Below, in pieces: positions 39,556 through 50,619 of a stretch of DNA of 64,000 nt. Under the pieces are notes generated by a model. That model saw only the letters and a list, made by a program, of their open reading frames with translations. It made no database searches and was not told the DNA's origin. Both the position numbers and the translations under genes were made by a program. The DNA comes from Rhynchosporium graminicola (taxonomy: Eukaryota; Ascomycota; Leotiomycetes; Helotiales; Ploettnerulaceae). Where the stretch lies: positions 2,021 through 66,020 of the forward strand of contig FJUW01000034.1 in NCBI GenBank assembly GCA_900074885.1, written 5' to 3'. Each line of letters opens with the position of its first letter. The stretch's first letter is position 1.

Positions 39556-41318
39556 GATATTAATAATAAAGCTATAATAAGAAACTACTCTAGAGATAGC
39601 TATATATATATAAATCTCCGGGGGTTTAAGGAAAAGCTATATAAAGTTAGAGATAGAAAGAAGTATACTCTACTTAAATAAGAAAGTAATAATTACTAGA
39701 AAGTAGCTATTATAAAGATAGTATAAGACTATAAGAAGAAAGCTAAAGCTATATAATAATAGTAAAACTACTTAAGTCTTAAGTATAAGTCGATATTATT
39801 AGCTTACTAGAGGAATAGATAAGAGAGCGATAATAACTAGCTAAAGCGCGAGCTATTATAATTAAAGAAGAGAGAATAAGTTAAAGAAGTTAGCTTATTA
39901 AAAAAAGATTAATTTTAAGATTTAATTTTAGATTTTTAAATTCTTAAGAAGATAATATTATAAAAAAGATATATATTCTATTATATTTCTTATAGAGTCT
40001 TTAAGAGGATTAGTAGAGTCCTAAAATAAAAGCTAGAGGTATTCTACTAGTATTAAAAGGAGAATAAGCTAATAAAAAATAAGCAGAGTTTAATAATTAC
40101 TTATATTTAATTCTATTAAGTAATAATAGTAATAATAGAAGTAATAACCTTAGAGGCTAAAGGACTAAAAAATATTAATTACTAATAAGAAATATATAAG
40201 GACTAAATAAACTTATATAGAAAGAAGACTAGAGGATTAGAGGAGCTTAAGAGCTTTCTAAGCTTTTAATACCTTAATAAGATTAATATAAGCTTTATTT
40301 CTATATAAAGTATAAAGTAATAAAAAATAAGTAGAATATAGTACTTACTTATTAGTATTAGTAGAATAAGTCTAAATAAAATAAGTAATATAAAAGATTT
40401 AAAGACTATTATATAAGCTAATTATTTTTATATAAAATCTAAGAAAGACTTATAAGTTCTTATAATTCTTTTTTTTATTCTTATAATAGATATAAGATCG
40501 AGACCGATTTAACTAAGTTTATTAAAATATTATCTAAGAATAGATAAAGTATAATACTTATAGCTTAATTAATATAATTAGAGCTCGAGAGAATATAAGT
40601 AATATAATAAATAATAGAAGTTATCTAACTTCGATTAATAATAAGTAAAGTATAATACTTTTAGAGTAAAGATAAAAAATAGTAAAAAGGAAAGAGTAAT
40701 TAATATTAAATAATCTTATTAACTTATAGTTTATAATAATTAATTAAGAAGAAGAGAATTAGTTTATAAAGTAATAGAAAAAGGTATATATAGCTAAGGA
40801 AAAAATATTTACTAATTTAATTAATAATAAGAGAGAGAGTAATAATAAAGAAATAAGAAGATATAATAAATCTTATTATTATTATAAGCTAGAAATAAAT
40901 AGAGAGGTTATATAAATAAATAACTAGAGGCTTAATACGACTTTACTAGTATTATTAATTATTCTTTTACTATTAGTTTATTATAATACTTTATTAATCT
41001 ATTATTATTATTAGCTTCTAAGCGAAGTTAATATAAAATAAAGAAAAAGAATCGTAGATATAATAAGCTTTAATTATATATAATAAAGCAGGATATAAGT
41101 CTTTAGAAGCGAACCTCGATATAATATAAATAGAAAGAAAAGGAGAGTAATATAAGAAGTAAGCCTTAGGATTAAGTACTAGTAATACTTATACTTACTA
41201 AGCTTAATAATACTTATATATTTTCCTTTAGAGCTAGACTAGAACTTAATTCTCTTTAGTATCGAACTTCTTAAATATTATACTTAATTATCTGCGTACG
41301 CGTTACTCACCCGTAATA

Positions 41319-41771
41319 ACGCCCTTTACTACTAGTTTAGAGGTTTCTATAGTTAAATTCAAGGGAGTAGCTACTCTATAAGAAATCAAGCTATATTAAT
41401 AGCTTTATAGTAGTCTATAGTACCTAGCTTATACTCGCTAGGATATATAATACTACTACTCGATACTATTATAATTTCTGATAAATCCATTACCTTAATA
41501 CCTTACGAGTGCTAAGAGAGTACTTGCGTACTTATAAGGTACGAAGTACTACGCTACGACTTACGAAGGAGATATTACTAATAGAGAGAAGATGAAATCA
41601 AGAGGTTTCTATAACTTTGATTAAGCTAGTAATCGAATTAATAGAGTATTATATACTAGTATCTATTTCTTCTTTATAGGAGGTGTTTTCTTAGCTATTT
41701 CAAAGCGACAGACTACTATAGCTCTTACCTCTACGGAAGCAGAGTATATAGCTATATGCGCCTTTACTAGA
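41319..41771 (+). pseudogene. Copia element H, piece 3: RNase H, first part
   Basis: The copia frame continues with AKRVLAYL, GTKYYATTYEGD, YFFFIGGVFLAISKRQTT and then IALTSTEAEYIAICA (about 41,720-41,760). These are typical copia RNase H motifs including the conserved S-x-x-E-A-E-Y. It is bounded by the TSDs of D (ACGCC) and E (CTAGA, 41767-41771). Confidence 0.9.
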
Positions 41772-44700
41772 TATCACGGGTAAGTAACGCGTACGCAGAT
41801 AGTTAAGTATAGTATTTAAGAAGTTCGATATTAAAGAGAGTTAAGTTCTAGCCTAGCTCTAAAGGAAAATATATAAGTATTACTAAGCTTAGTAAATATA
41901 AGTATTATTAAAACTTAATCCTAGGGCTCGCTTCTTATATTACTCTCCTCCTCCTTTTACTTATCTTATATTAAAGTTCGCCTCTAAAGACTTATATCTT
42001 ACTTTATTATATATAATTAGAGCTTATTATATTTACGATTCTTTTACTTTATTTTATACTAATTTCACTTAGAAGTTAATAATAATAATAAACTAATAAA
42101 GTATAATAATAAACTAATAATAAAGGAATAATTAATAATACTAGTAAAGTCGTATTAAGCCTCTAGTTATTTATTTATATAACCTCTCTATTTATTTCTA
42201 GCTTATAATAATAATAAGATTTATTATATCTTCTTATTTCTTTATTATTACTCTCTCTCTTATTATTAATTAAATTAGTAAATATTTTTTCCTTAGCTAT
42301 ATATACCTTTTTCTATTACTTTATAAACTAATTCTCTTCTTCTTAATTAATTATTATAAACTATAAGTTAATAAGATTATTTAATATTAATTACTCTTTC
42401 CTTTTTACTATTTTTTATCTTTACTCTAAAAGTATTATACTTTACTTATTATTAATCGAAGTTAGATAACTTCTATTATTTATTATATTACTTATACTCT
42501 CTTAAGCTCTAATTATATTAATTAAGCTATAAGTATTATATTCTATTTATTCTTAAATAGTATTCTAACGAACTTAATCGAATTAGTCTTAATCTTATAT
42601 TTATTATAAGAATAGAAAAAAGAATTATAAGAACTTATAAGTCTTTCCTAGATTTTATATAAAAATAATTAGCTTATATAATAGTCCTTAAATCTCTTAT
42701 ATCGCTTATTTTATCTAGACTTATTCTACTAATACTAATAAATAAGTATTATATTCTACTTATTTTTTATTACTTTATACTCTATATAGAAATAAAGTAT
42801 ATACTAATCTTATTAAAGTATTAAAAGCTTAGAAAGCTTTTAAGCTTCTCTAATCCTCTAGTCTTCTTTTTATATAAGTTTATTTAATTCTTATATATTT
42901 CTTATTAGTAATTAATATTTTTTAGTCTTTTAGCTTCTAAGGTTATTATTTCTATTATTACTATTATTACTTAATAGAATTAAATATAAATAATTATTAA
43001 ACTCTACTTATTTTTTATTAGCTTACTTTTCTTTTAGTACTAGTAAAGTACTTTTAGCTCTTATTTTAAGACCTCGCCGATCCTCCTAAAGACTCTATAA
43101 GAAATATAATAAAATACGTATCTTTTCTATAGTATTATCTTCTTAAGAATTTAAAAATCTAAAATTAAATCTTAAAATTAATCTTTTTTTAATAAGCTAA
43201 CTTCTTTAGCTTATTCTCTTTTCTTTAATTATAATAGCTCGCGCTCTAGCTAGTTATTATTACTCTTCTATTTATTCCTCTAGCGAGCTAATAATATTAA
43301 CTTATACTTAAGACTTAAGTAGTTCTACTATTACTATATAGCTTTAGCTTTCTCTTTATAATCTTATATTATCTTTATAATAGCTACTTTCTAATAACTA
43401 TTATCTTCTTATTTAGATAGAGTATATCTCTTTCTATCTCTAACTTTATATAGCTCTTCTTTAAACCCCCGGAGACTTATATATATATAGCTATCTCTAG
43501 AGTAGTTTCTTATTATAGCTCTATTATTAATATCTAGCGTTTCCTTTTGCTTCTAATATTATAGAGCTCTTCCTTAAGCTTCCGGAAGCTAGCGCTTATA
43601 TAGCTATCTACTCCTAAGGTAGTCTTTCGTTATAGCCCTCTTTATATTATTATCTTCTAGTATCTTTATAATAGCTATTATTATATAGCTATTATTTTCT
43701 TATTTAAGATAAGATAAACTTTCTTCTACTTCTAATATCGCAAAGCTTTTCCTTAAGCTTCCGGAGGCTAGCGCTTATATAGCTATCTAACCCTAGAGTA
43801 GTCTTTCGTTATAGCTCCTTTTATATTATTATCTTCCGGCGTCTTTATAATAGCTACTATTATATAGCTATTACTTCTCTATTTAAAGTAGAATAAACTT
43901 TCTTTTATTTCTAATATCGCGGAGCCCTTTCTTAAGCTTCTAGAGGCTAGCGCCTATATAGCTATCTATCCCCGGAGTAGTCTTTCGTTAAAGCCTCTTT
44001 TATATTATTATTTTCTAGTATTTTTATAATAGTTATTATTATATAGCTATTACTTTCTTATTTAAAGTAAGATAAACCTTCTTCTGCTTCTAATATTATA
44101 GAGCTCTTTCTTAAGCTTCCGGAGGCTAGCGCTTATATAGCTATCTACCCCTAGAGTAGTCTTTTATTAAAGCTTCTTTTATATTATTATCTTCTAGTAT
44201 CTTTATAATAGCTATTATTATATAGCTATTACTTCTCTATTTAAGATAAGATAAACCTTCTTTTACTTCTAATATCGCGGAGCCCTTCCTTAAGCTTCCG
44301 GAGGCTAGCGCTTATATAGCTATCTACTCCCGGAGTAGTCTTTCGTTATAACTTCTCTTTATATTATCTACTTTAAGCGTTTTCTATCTTTTATCTCTAG
44401 CTTACTAAAGTACTTCTTTAGAGTCCGGAGACTAGCATATATATAGCTACTTCCGGAGTAGTTCTTTATTATAGCTTACTTATATTATTATCTTCTAATA
44501 TCTTTATAGTAGCTATTATTAAGTAACTATTACTTTCTTATTTAAAGTAAAGTAAACTTTCTTCTTTTATCTTAGATATTATTAAAAAGTTCTTATTATT
44601 TACGCGTTTTTAAGTAGCTATTAGCTAATAATAATTACTTCTTATATCTTTTAGATATATATTCTACTTAAGCTATCGAATAGCTTTTATTATCTGCTTA

Positions 44701-45237
44701 TTTATAAGTAATAACTAACTAATTATTATTACTTTCTTTATCTATTCGGAAGTAGTTTATACTTTAAATTACTTTTTACTTTTCTATTCTTATAAAATAT
44801 TTTTAGTTACTTTTCTATTCTTATCTTATAAGTTTAAAGGATAAATTAAGTATACTTTAGCTTAAGAATAATAGAATCTATTAAATCTTTATCTTTTCTC
44901 GCGTTCTTAGAGCTTTTCTCTAAGTATTATTAATATCGATTCGGCTTCTATTACTCTTATACTTTTATTATCTTATTATTAATAATTTATTAAAGACTTT
45001 ATTCCTCGATTATAATTATTCAGATACTAATATAAAAGCTATAGGAGCTAGTTATTTAATCGAACTTAATATTATAAGTAAGTAATATATATATAAATAA
45101 TTAAGTATAGTATTTAAGAAGTTCGATACTAGAGAGAGTTAGGTTCTAGCCTAGCTCCGAAGGAAAATATGCGGGTGCCGCTAGGCTTAGTAAGTATAGG
45201 TATCGCCGGTGCTTAATCCTGGGGCTCGCCTCTTATA
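41772..45237 (-). mobile_element. Element E: pol-less LTR element of the 168-bp family, 3,466 bp, inverted relative to D
   Basis: LTRs lie at 41772-41939 and 45070-45237; the TSD CTAGA is at 41767-41771 and 45238-45242. It is the same 3,466 bp as D but in opposite orientation, 453 bp away. It has the tandem array in its 5' half and the C'-like 3' region between 41,940 and about 43,150. No gag or RT motif was found. Excision restores the copia frame as A-F-T-R-E-V. Confidence 0.93.
43550..44440 (-). repeat. Tandem ~179-bp repeats in E (five units)
   Basis: Units start at 43550, 43729, 43909, 44087 and 44266 (CTTCTAATAT...), spaced 179, 180, 178 and 179. Diverged half-units flank them at about 43,380-43,540 and 44,400-44,590. 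The core TTCCGGAGGCTAGCGC and the CTACTCC-C-GGAGTAG hairpin are best kept in the fifth unit. Confidence 0.92.
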
Positions 45238-45371
45238 CTAGAGAAGTATTATAGATACGTTAAGTACTGAAGGAGCTAGGCTATAATAAGCTAGACTCTA
45301 GGAGTATAGAGATATAGTACGATAATTAGGGAGCTTTATCTCTATCGGAGAACCCTGAATTATATTAATAT
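45238..45371 (+). pseudogene. Copia element H, piece 4: RNase H, second part
   Basis: After the TSD CTAGA the RNase H frame resumes with LKELGYNKLDSRSIEI and GALSLSENPE. The piece stops at the TSD AATAT (45367-45371) of element K. Confidence 0.88.
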
Positions 45372-45473
45372 TATAATAGCGCATGATATACGTGGCAGAT
45401 ACGGGCCAGTATCGATGCCTTAGGTATACCCTCCTTATATATATAGAAGATGCAGACTTCTTTAGAGCTCTAT

Positions 45474-45587
45474 ATCTTTCTGTTTCTTTTATATTAGATT
45501 ATATAAGATCGCTATTAGACTTCCTACTTATTTATTCTTACTTATATATTACCTTAAGTCTTATATCGTTATATTAAATAGAAAGAT
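45474..45587 (+). other. Self-complementary LTR/primer-binding pair in element K
   Basis: ATCTTTCTGTTT (45474-45485) in the LTR pairs with AAATAGAAAGAT (45576-45587), complementary except for one RIP-type C-to-T change. The latter starts two bases after the LTR. Compared with element A, the LTR base T has become C and the primer-site base A has become G, so pairing is kept. L holds the unmutated version. Confidence 0.72.
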
Positions 45588-46262
45588 TAAGACTACTAAG
45601 GACGATATTAAATAATATCTTACTTAGAAAACTCGATTCGTATATATAATTACTAAGGAGCTCTTCGCTAAGTTATCTCTACTTACTTTAGATTTTCGGA
45701 ATTATATAGAAATAGTTAGTACTATTAATTACGAATTCGATAGTTAGGTTTTCAAAAGAGCCGAGATTCTAGAGATCTCTAAGATAGCTAGGAATTTGAA
45801 CGTAATTCAGCCTTAGAAGCACTAGTATTACTACGAAGTTACTCTCAGATACTTCGAAACTCGTTCCTTTATACGTACGAAGTAAAATAGTAGACGAATT
45901 TTAGGTGGAAACTTCCTTATAAGCTCTAATATTTATTATCCCTTTATTCGACTTTAATCTTCCGAAAGTAGCTCTAATAGCGAAAAACTTTACTTTTAAG
46001 CTAAGATAAAGTAGCTTATTACTTTAGCGGAAATTATCGGAATTCGACTTATAATCCTTATACTCCGGTATAATTTATCCCCCTTAGCAGAATCGATCTC
46101 TCTTTACTAGAACTTTTAATTTAATACTTTTTATATCTACTTAATAAAGATATCTAACTCTTTTTAATCTTTCGGCTTCTTTAGAATTCGATTTCGACTT
46201 TCGCTTCTTTTATAACTTTTAAGTATTCTATTACTTTCGCTTAGCCTCGCTTATCTAATACT

Positions 46263-48798
46263 ATACCTCCTAAGAAGGCTTAGTTAGCTCTTATAGCTTC
46301 ACCGGAATACTCTCGTAGCCCCTCTAATTCCGTACTTACTATAGAATTACTTCAATCGATTGAAGACTATTAATTATAGATAGAATCGACTACTCGGGAG
46401 CTTTCTATTAGTATTAGTCGTATCGAACAGATATTTGCCGAGTTTTTATATACTTAAGTATAATCGATAAACTCTAGACCTTTAGTAAACTTTAGACTTT
46501 TAATAAACTCGGTATTATAATTACTAATAGAACTTACTCTTAAACGCTCTTTAATTAATAATTTATAGACTTCTAGTAAGTCGTAATTAACTAAAAGTAT
46601 CGATAATCTTAATATAAGGATTAACTTATCTTTTAGCTAATAGTATACTTCTATTTAGGACTGACTAGAAGTTAATTCAGACTAATACCTAATTACGCGT
46701 CTTTATAAAGCGCTAGTCTAGAGCTCTACTTCTAGCTTTATAAGAGGTTACTTAGAACTATAGTATCTCTCGGAAATTACGCTTTTCTTCTCTACTAAAG
46801 AGATAATTTTAGTACTCGCTTCTTATTACTTTTCCGGACTCGAAACGGAGTAATATCAGACCGAATTTTATAAGCTTTTAATAAAAAAGGAATCCTTTTT
46901 ATAATTCTACATAAAGTTCTAAAGCTTAGTAATTCTCAGAGGTATAGCTAAATCAGAGTAGTACTTTTACCTCTAGCTGAAGCTTACTATACGGCTACGT
47001 ATAGCTGCCGCTCTAATTAAGTACTCTTAGAAGACTAATTATTCAGCTATAGTCTCTTCTCTTACGGCACTCGATTTAGAACTCTCTCGACTACTTTTAA
47101 TACCTCGAGCTACTCTAGCTCTACTGATAGTTAGTATATCTTCTGAGCTCTTAATACCTATCGAGGAAGTATAGTATTATTACTATAAGAAGCACGGTTA
47201 CTATAACGACACAAGACTCAAGGCGGTATACAAGTAAGAATAAACAAGTAGGGAGGCTAAGAGCGATCTTATATAGTCTAGTACGAAGGAAACAGAAAGA
47301 TACAGAGCTCTAAAGGAGTCTGCACCTTCTATATATACAAGGAGAGTATACCTAAGGCACTAATACTGGCCCGTATCTGCCACGTATACTATGCGCTATT
47401 ATATTACCCCCTTCCAAGATAAAGGCTCGCCCTCGAGCCTTTAAGGTAATAAGAAACGAAAGAAAAGAGAGTTAAATCCAGTCGAATTCTAAATAAAATC
47501 TAAGTAATTATTAATCCAAAGCGTAAGACGTAAATCACTCCTTCTCTTATAAGGCTAGAAGTAGAGCTCTAAACTAGCGCTTTGCGGGCACGCGTAGTCG
47601 GATATCGGTCTGAATTAACTTCTAGTCGGTCCTAAATAGAAGCACGCTATTAGCTGAAAGACGGGTTAATCCCTATATTAAGACTATCGATACTTTCAGT
47701 TAATTGCGACTTGCCGGGGGTCCGTAAATTGTCAATTGAAGAGCGTTTAAGGGTAGGTCCTTTCGGTAATTAAGGTATCGAGTTTACCGAAGGTCTAGGG
47801 TTTACCAGTGAAGCCGTAGGAGCTAGCTGAGCCTTCTTAGGAGGCATAGCATTAGGTAAGCGAGGCTAAGCGAAAGTAATAGAACACTTAAAAGTTATAG
47901 AAGAAGCGAAAGTCGAAATCGAATTCTGAAGAAGCCGAAAGATTAAGGAGAGTCAGATATCTTCGTTAAGTAGATATAGAAAGTGTTAAATTAAAGGTTC
48001 TAGTAGAAGGAGGTCGATTCTGCCGAGAGGGATAAATTATACCGGGGTACGGGGGTTACGAGTCGGATTCCGGTAATTTCCGCTAGGGTAATAAGTTACT
48101 TCGTCTTAGCTTAAAAGTAAGGTTTTTCGCTATTAGAGCTGCTTTCGGAAGGTTGAAGTCAGGTAAGGGGTTAATAAATATTAGGGCCTATAGGGAAGTT
48201 CCTACCTAAAATTCGTTCGCTATTTTACTTTATACGCACGAAGGAACGAGTTTCGAAGTATCCGAGAGTGACTTCGCAGTAATACTAGTACTTCTGAGGC
48301 TGAATTACATTTAAATTCCCAGCTATCCGAGAGATCTCTGGAATCTCGGCTCTTTTGAAAACCTAACCGTCGAATTCGTAATTGATAGTACTAACTGTTT
48401 CTGTATGATTCCGAAGTATAAAAATCTAAGGTAAGTAGAGATAACTCAGCGAAGAGCTCCCTAATAGTCGAAGTCGTACGTCCGAATCGAGTTTTCTAGG
48501 TAAGATATTATTTAATGCCGTCCCCGGCGGTCTTGATCTTTCTGTTTAATATAATAATATAAGACTTAAGGCGGTATATAAGTAAGAATAAATAAGTAGG
48601 AAGGCTAAGAGCGATCTTATATAGTCTAATAAAAAGGAAACAGAAAGATAAAGAGCTCTGAAGGAGTCTGCACCTTCTATATATATAAGGAGGGTATGCC
48701 TAAGGCACTGATACTAGCCCGTATCTGCCACGTATACCATGCGCTGTCATAGTTACTATAAGGGCGATTATCCGATATTAAAGACGAAGAAGGAGTAA
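46263..48798 (+). pseudogene. Gag pseudogene of element K, split by L
   Basis: The frame starts at 46263 with ATA in place of ATG; L shows ATG at the same place, and the change is RIP on the other strand. It reads x-P-P-K-K-A and runs to 47201. It resumes at 48757 after L plus one TSD copy and stops at 48796-48798, about 326 codons in total. The C-terminal CCHC knuckle is read as Y-Y-Y-Y-K-K-H-G-Y | Y-K-G-D-Y and is cut in two by L. Internal stops are RIP-type. No protease or RT follows before the 3' LTR. Confidence 0.8.
47202..48751 (-). mobile_element. Element L: short deletion derivative of K, 1,550 bp
   Basis: In minus orientation, LTRs lie at 47202-47403 (3') and 48550-48751 (5'), 202 bp each. 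The TSD GTTAC is at 47197-47201 and 48752-48756. The interior is collinear with K but lacks about 150 bp after the gag start (ATG at 47845-47847) and the C-terminal gag region with the knuckle. The primer-binding segment (48536-48547) and its LTR partner (48638-48649) are perfectly complementary over 12 bases. It is only lightly RIP-altered. Confidence 0.92.
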
Positions 48799-49133
48799 TT
48801 TGCGTCTTACGCTTTAGATTAATAATTACTTAGATTTTATTTAGAATTCGACTTAATTTAACTATCTTTTCTTTCGTTTTTTATTTACCTTTAAAGGCTC
48901 GAGGGCGAGCCTTTATCTTGAAAGGGGGTAATATAATAGCGCATAGTATACGTAGCAGATACGGGCCAGTATTAGTGCCTTAGGTATACCCTCCTTATAT
49001 ATATAGAAGGTGCAGACTCCTTCAGAGCTCTATATCTTTCTGTTTCCTTTGTACTAGACTATATAAGATCGCTCTTAGCCTCCCTACTTATTTATTCTTG
49101 CTTATATACCGCCTTAAGTCTTGTGTCGTTATA

Positions 49134-49322
49134 AATATACTAAGTATATCGATATTAAATTATATTACTTTCGCTAGGAGGTCACTAGAGGTTATTTAGA
49201 CCTTTAGTATATACCTTTAAAAGAGAACGCGGTAGACGGTTTCACTAAACTACTTAGCCTATAAGACCTTAAAGCCTTTATAGTAATACTGAATATAACT
49301 ATTTTATACTTAGAATAAGGGG
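49134..49322 (+). pseudogene. Copia element H, piece 5: end of RNase H
   Basis: After the TSD AATAT the frame ends with KYIDIKLYYFR, IPLKENAVDGFTKLLS and LKAFIVIL. This is the usual C-terminus of copia pol. The polypurine stretch AATAAGGGG leads into the 3' LTR. Confidence 0.85.
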
Positions 49323-49674
49323 TATAGATATTAATTAGAAAGCTAACTTATCTTAAAGGAATTATAGAACCTGTGGTTTATCTAGTTCATATGATATCGA
49401 GGCATAGTGCTAGTCTCTAGGGGTATTACTATATGTACGCATACGATAGTATAATCGACTAATTACAGAAAATTGAATCACTTATACTTATAGAAGTTAC
49501 CGACTTTAATAGTATCTCTATAGAGGGGTATATTACGAGGATATAGGTCTTAGTATGGATCAGGTGACTATAGTCACGTGTATAGTCCGTGCGGATATTC
49601 CTAGATAATACCTTTGGTTAACTCTCTATAGTAATTAGTACTGTAATATAACTAATATTATTCAACTACTCTAT
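49323..49674 (+). repeat. 3' LTR of copia element H (right end tentative)
   Basis: The start is placed at TATAGATATTAATTAG directly after the polypurine tract. The end is placed at ...AACTAATATTATTCA because its reverse complement (TGAATAATATTAGTT) resembles the start. The 5' LTR and the left TSD are outside the window, so the end may be off by tens of bases. TA-richness falls off across this stretch. Confidence 0.45.
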
Positions 49675-50619
49675 GCCTTACTCTGAAGATCAACGTAACC
49701 TTGCCATAATATCCGATTGCTCCTAAAGAGATAAAGGTACCAGGGACCTTGAGAACGGCAAGTCTTCGCCCTGTACTAGTCATATTCAATAGCTGATTTT
49801 AGGCTACAGATGTGTGTTTGATCAAGAAAGTTGTTTGAAAAGAGAAACGAAATATAAGTACATGTAGGTGCAGTGAGGCACCGGAACTGAAAGTTTCCGC
49901 AAGGACTAGCCCCTTGCTAGCCGAACCAATCATTTGTTCCAGTAGGTATTTTGAGATATGAAGCATTCAAAATACATAATAGCTCCTCAAAGAACCAGGG
50001 TATTTTCCTATTAAAGATAAGTAATAGATCTGAGCGTGAAGCGGCATCGGTATGCAGTCCTTGGATCCATAAAATCATGTTTTACACATCGCTACTCCGG
50101 CCACTTCCCAATCCCTTCGTCGTTGTTGAGACTGGATACATAGTAGCAAACAGGGAAAGCTAATGATATTCTCTCCAGTCTCTATCTTTTCAATAGTAGT
50201 CCTGACTATTCCCTTGTCTCTTGGATCTGGCAATAATTCCAGGAAACAAGGTCCCTTAACATTTTCGAGATCAAAAGTGACAAAATCCAGCGCATCATCT
50301 ACAACTCAAACTTGAAGAAATATCGCTCTATTCTCCTAGGAGTTCCATATGGAGTATCGGGTGCACCTTACAATAACAGAATTTCAAGGCGCTCAGGTCG
50401 GATACCAGAACGCTTTCCTGCGGAGGTATCAAAAATCCTTTGCAACTTCAGATTACCATTCTAACCAACGTCATCTGATGCCTTCCCAACGTTACTTCGG
50501 TAAAGTTGTTACATGATTACTTATAACCAGAAGACTAGATCCCGAAATTAGTCTTTCGATCGAATTTGCCATGGTTCTACGTTTCTGGCCGTCCAATGTT
50601 ACGATTCCTATATTTTCTC
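49675..50619. other. Intergenic, transposon-gene boundary
   Basis: Base composition returns to normal fungal levels within a few hundred bases of the copia LTR. Short frames (for example 49951-50163) show no domain, no splice-supported extension and no composition resembling the neighbours. The 3' end of the BTB gene on the minus strand probably reaches into the right part. Nothing else was seen. Confidence 0.6.

Larger units (their letters stand above)
37853..41318 (+). mobile_element. Element D: pol-less LTR element of the 168-bp family, 3,466 bp
   Basis: LTRs lie at 37853-38020 and 41151-41318; the TSD ACGCC is at 37848-37852 and 41319-41323. The interior has no gag or RT motif in any frame. 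Its first half holds a tandem array (38,650-39,555). Its second half (about 39,950-41,150) is collinear with the 3' non-coding region of C'. Size and layout equal those of E. The family resemblance to C' implies mobilisation in trans. Confidence 0.93.
45372..49133 (+). mobile_element. Element K: gag-only LTR element (202-bp LTRs), interrupted by L
   Basis: LTRs lie at 45372-45573 and 48932-49133; the TSD AATAT is at 45367-45371 and 49134-49138. The polypurine tract GAAAGGGGG lies just before the 3' LTR. Without L the element is about 2.2 kb and encodes only gag. The last ~100 bp of the LTR and the first bases of the interior match the 268-bp chromovirus family, which suggests that K borrows the enzymes of that family. 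Excision joins the copia frame as E-L-Y-*-Y-T-K-Y-I-D-I-K. Confidence 0.93.

Noticed and set aside
7775..44440. CRISPR-like or satellite interpretation of the ~179-bp arrays
   Set aside because: Units are contiguous without unique spacers, few in number and always inside LTR elements with TSDs. They are an internal module of a retroelement, not a CRISPR array or a free satellite.
45383..45577. 64-codon frame at the start of the K LTR
   Set aside because: It lies almost entirely within the LTR and ends just inside the element. There is no support beyond chance openness.
1..49674. Centromere
   Set aside because: A TA-rich, gene-free, RIP-altered block would fit a fungal centromere core, but the sequence alone cannot show CENP-A binding, and a nested-repeat island explains it equally well.
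49951..50163. 70-codon frame between the copia LTR and the first gene
   Set aside because: No domain, no splice-supported continuation, and no ordinary start context.
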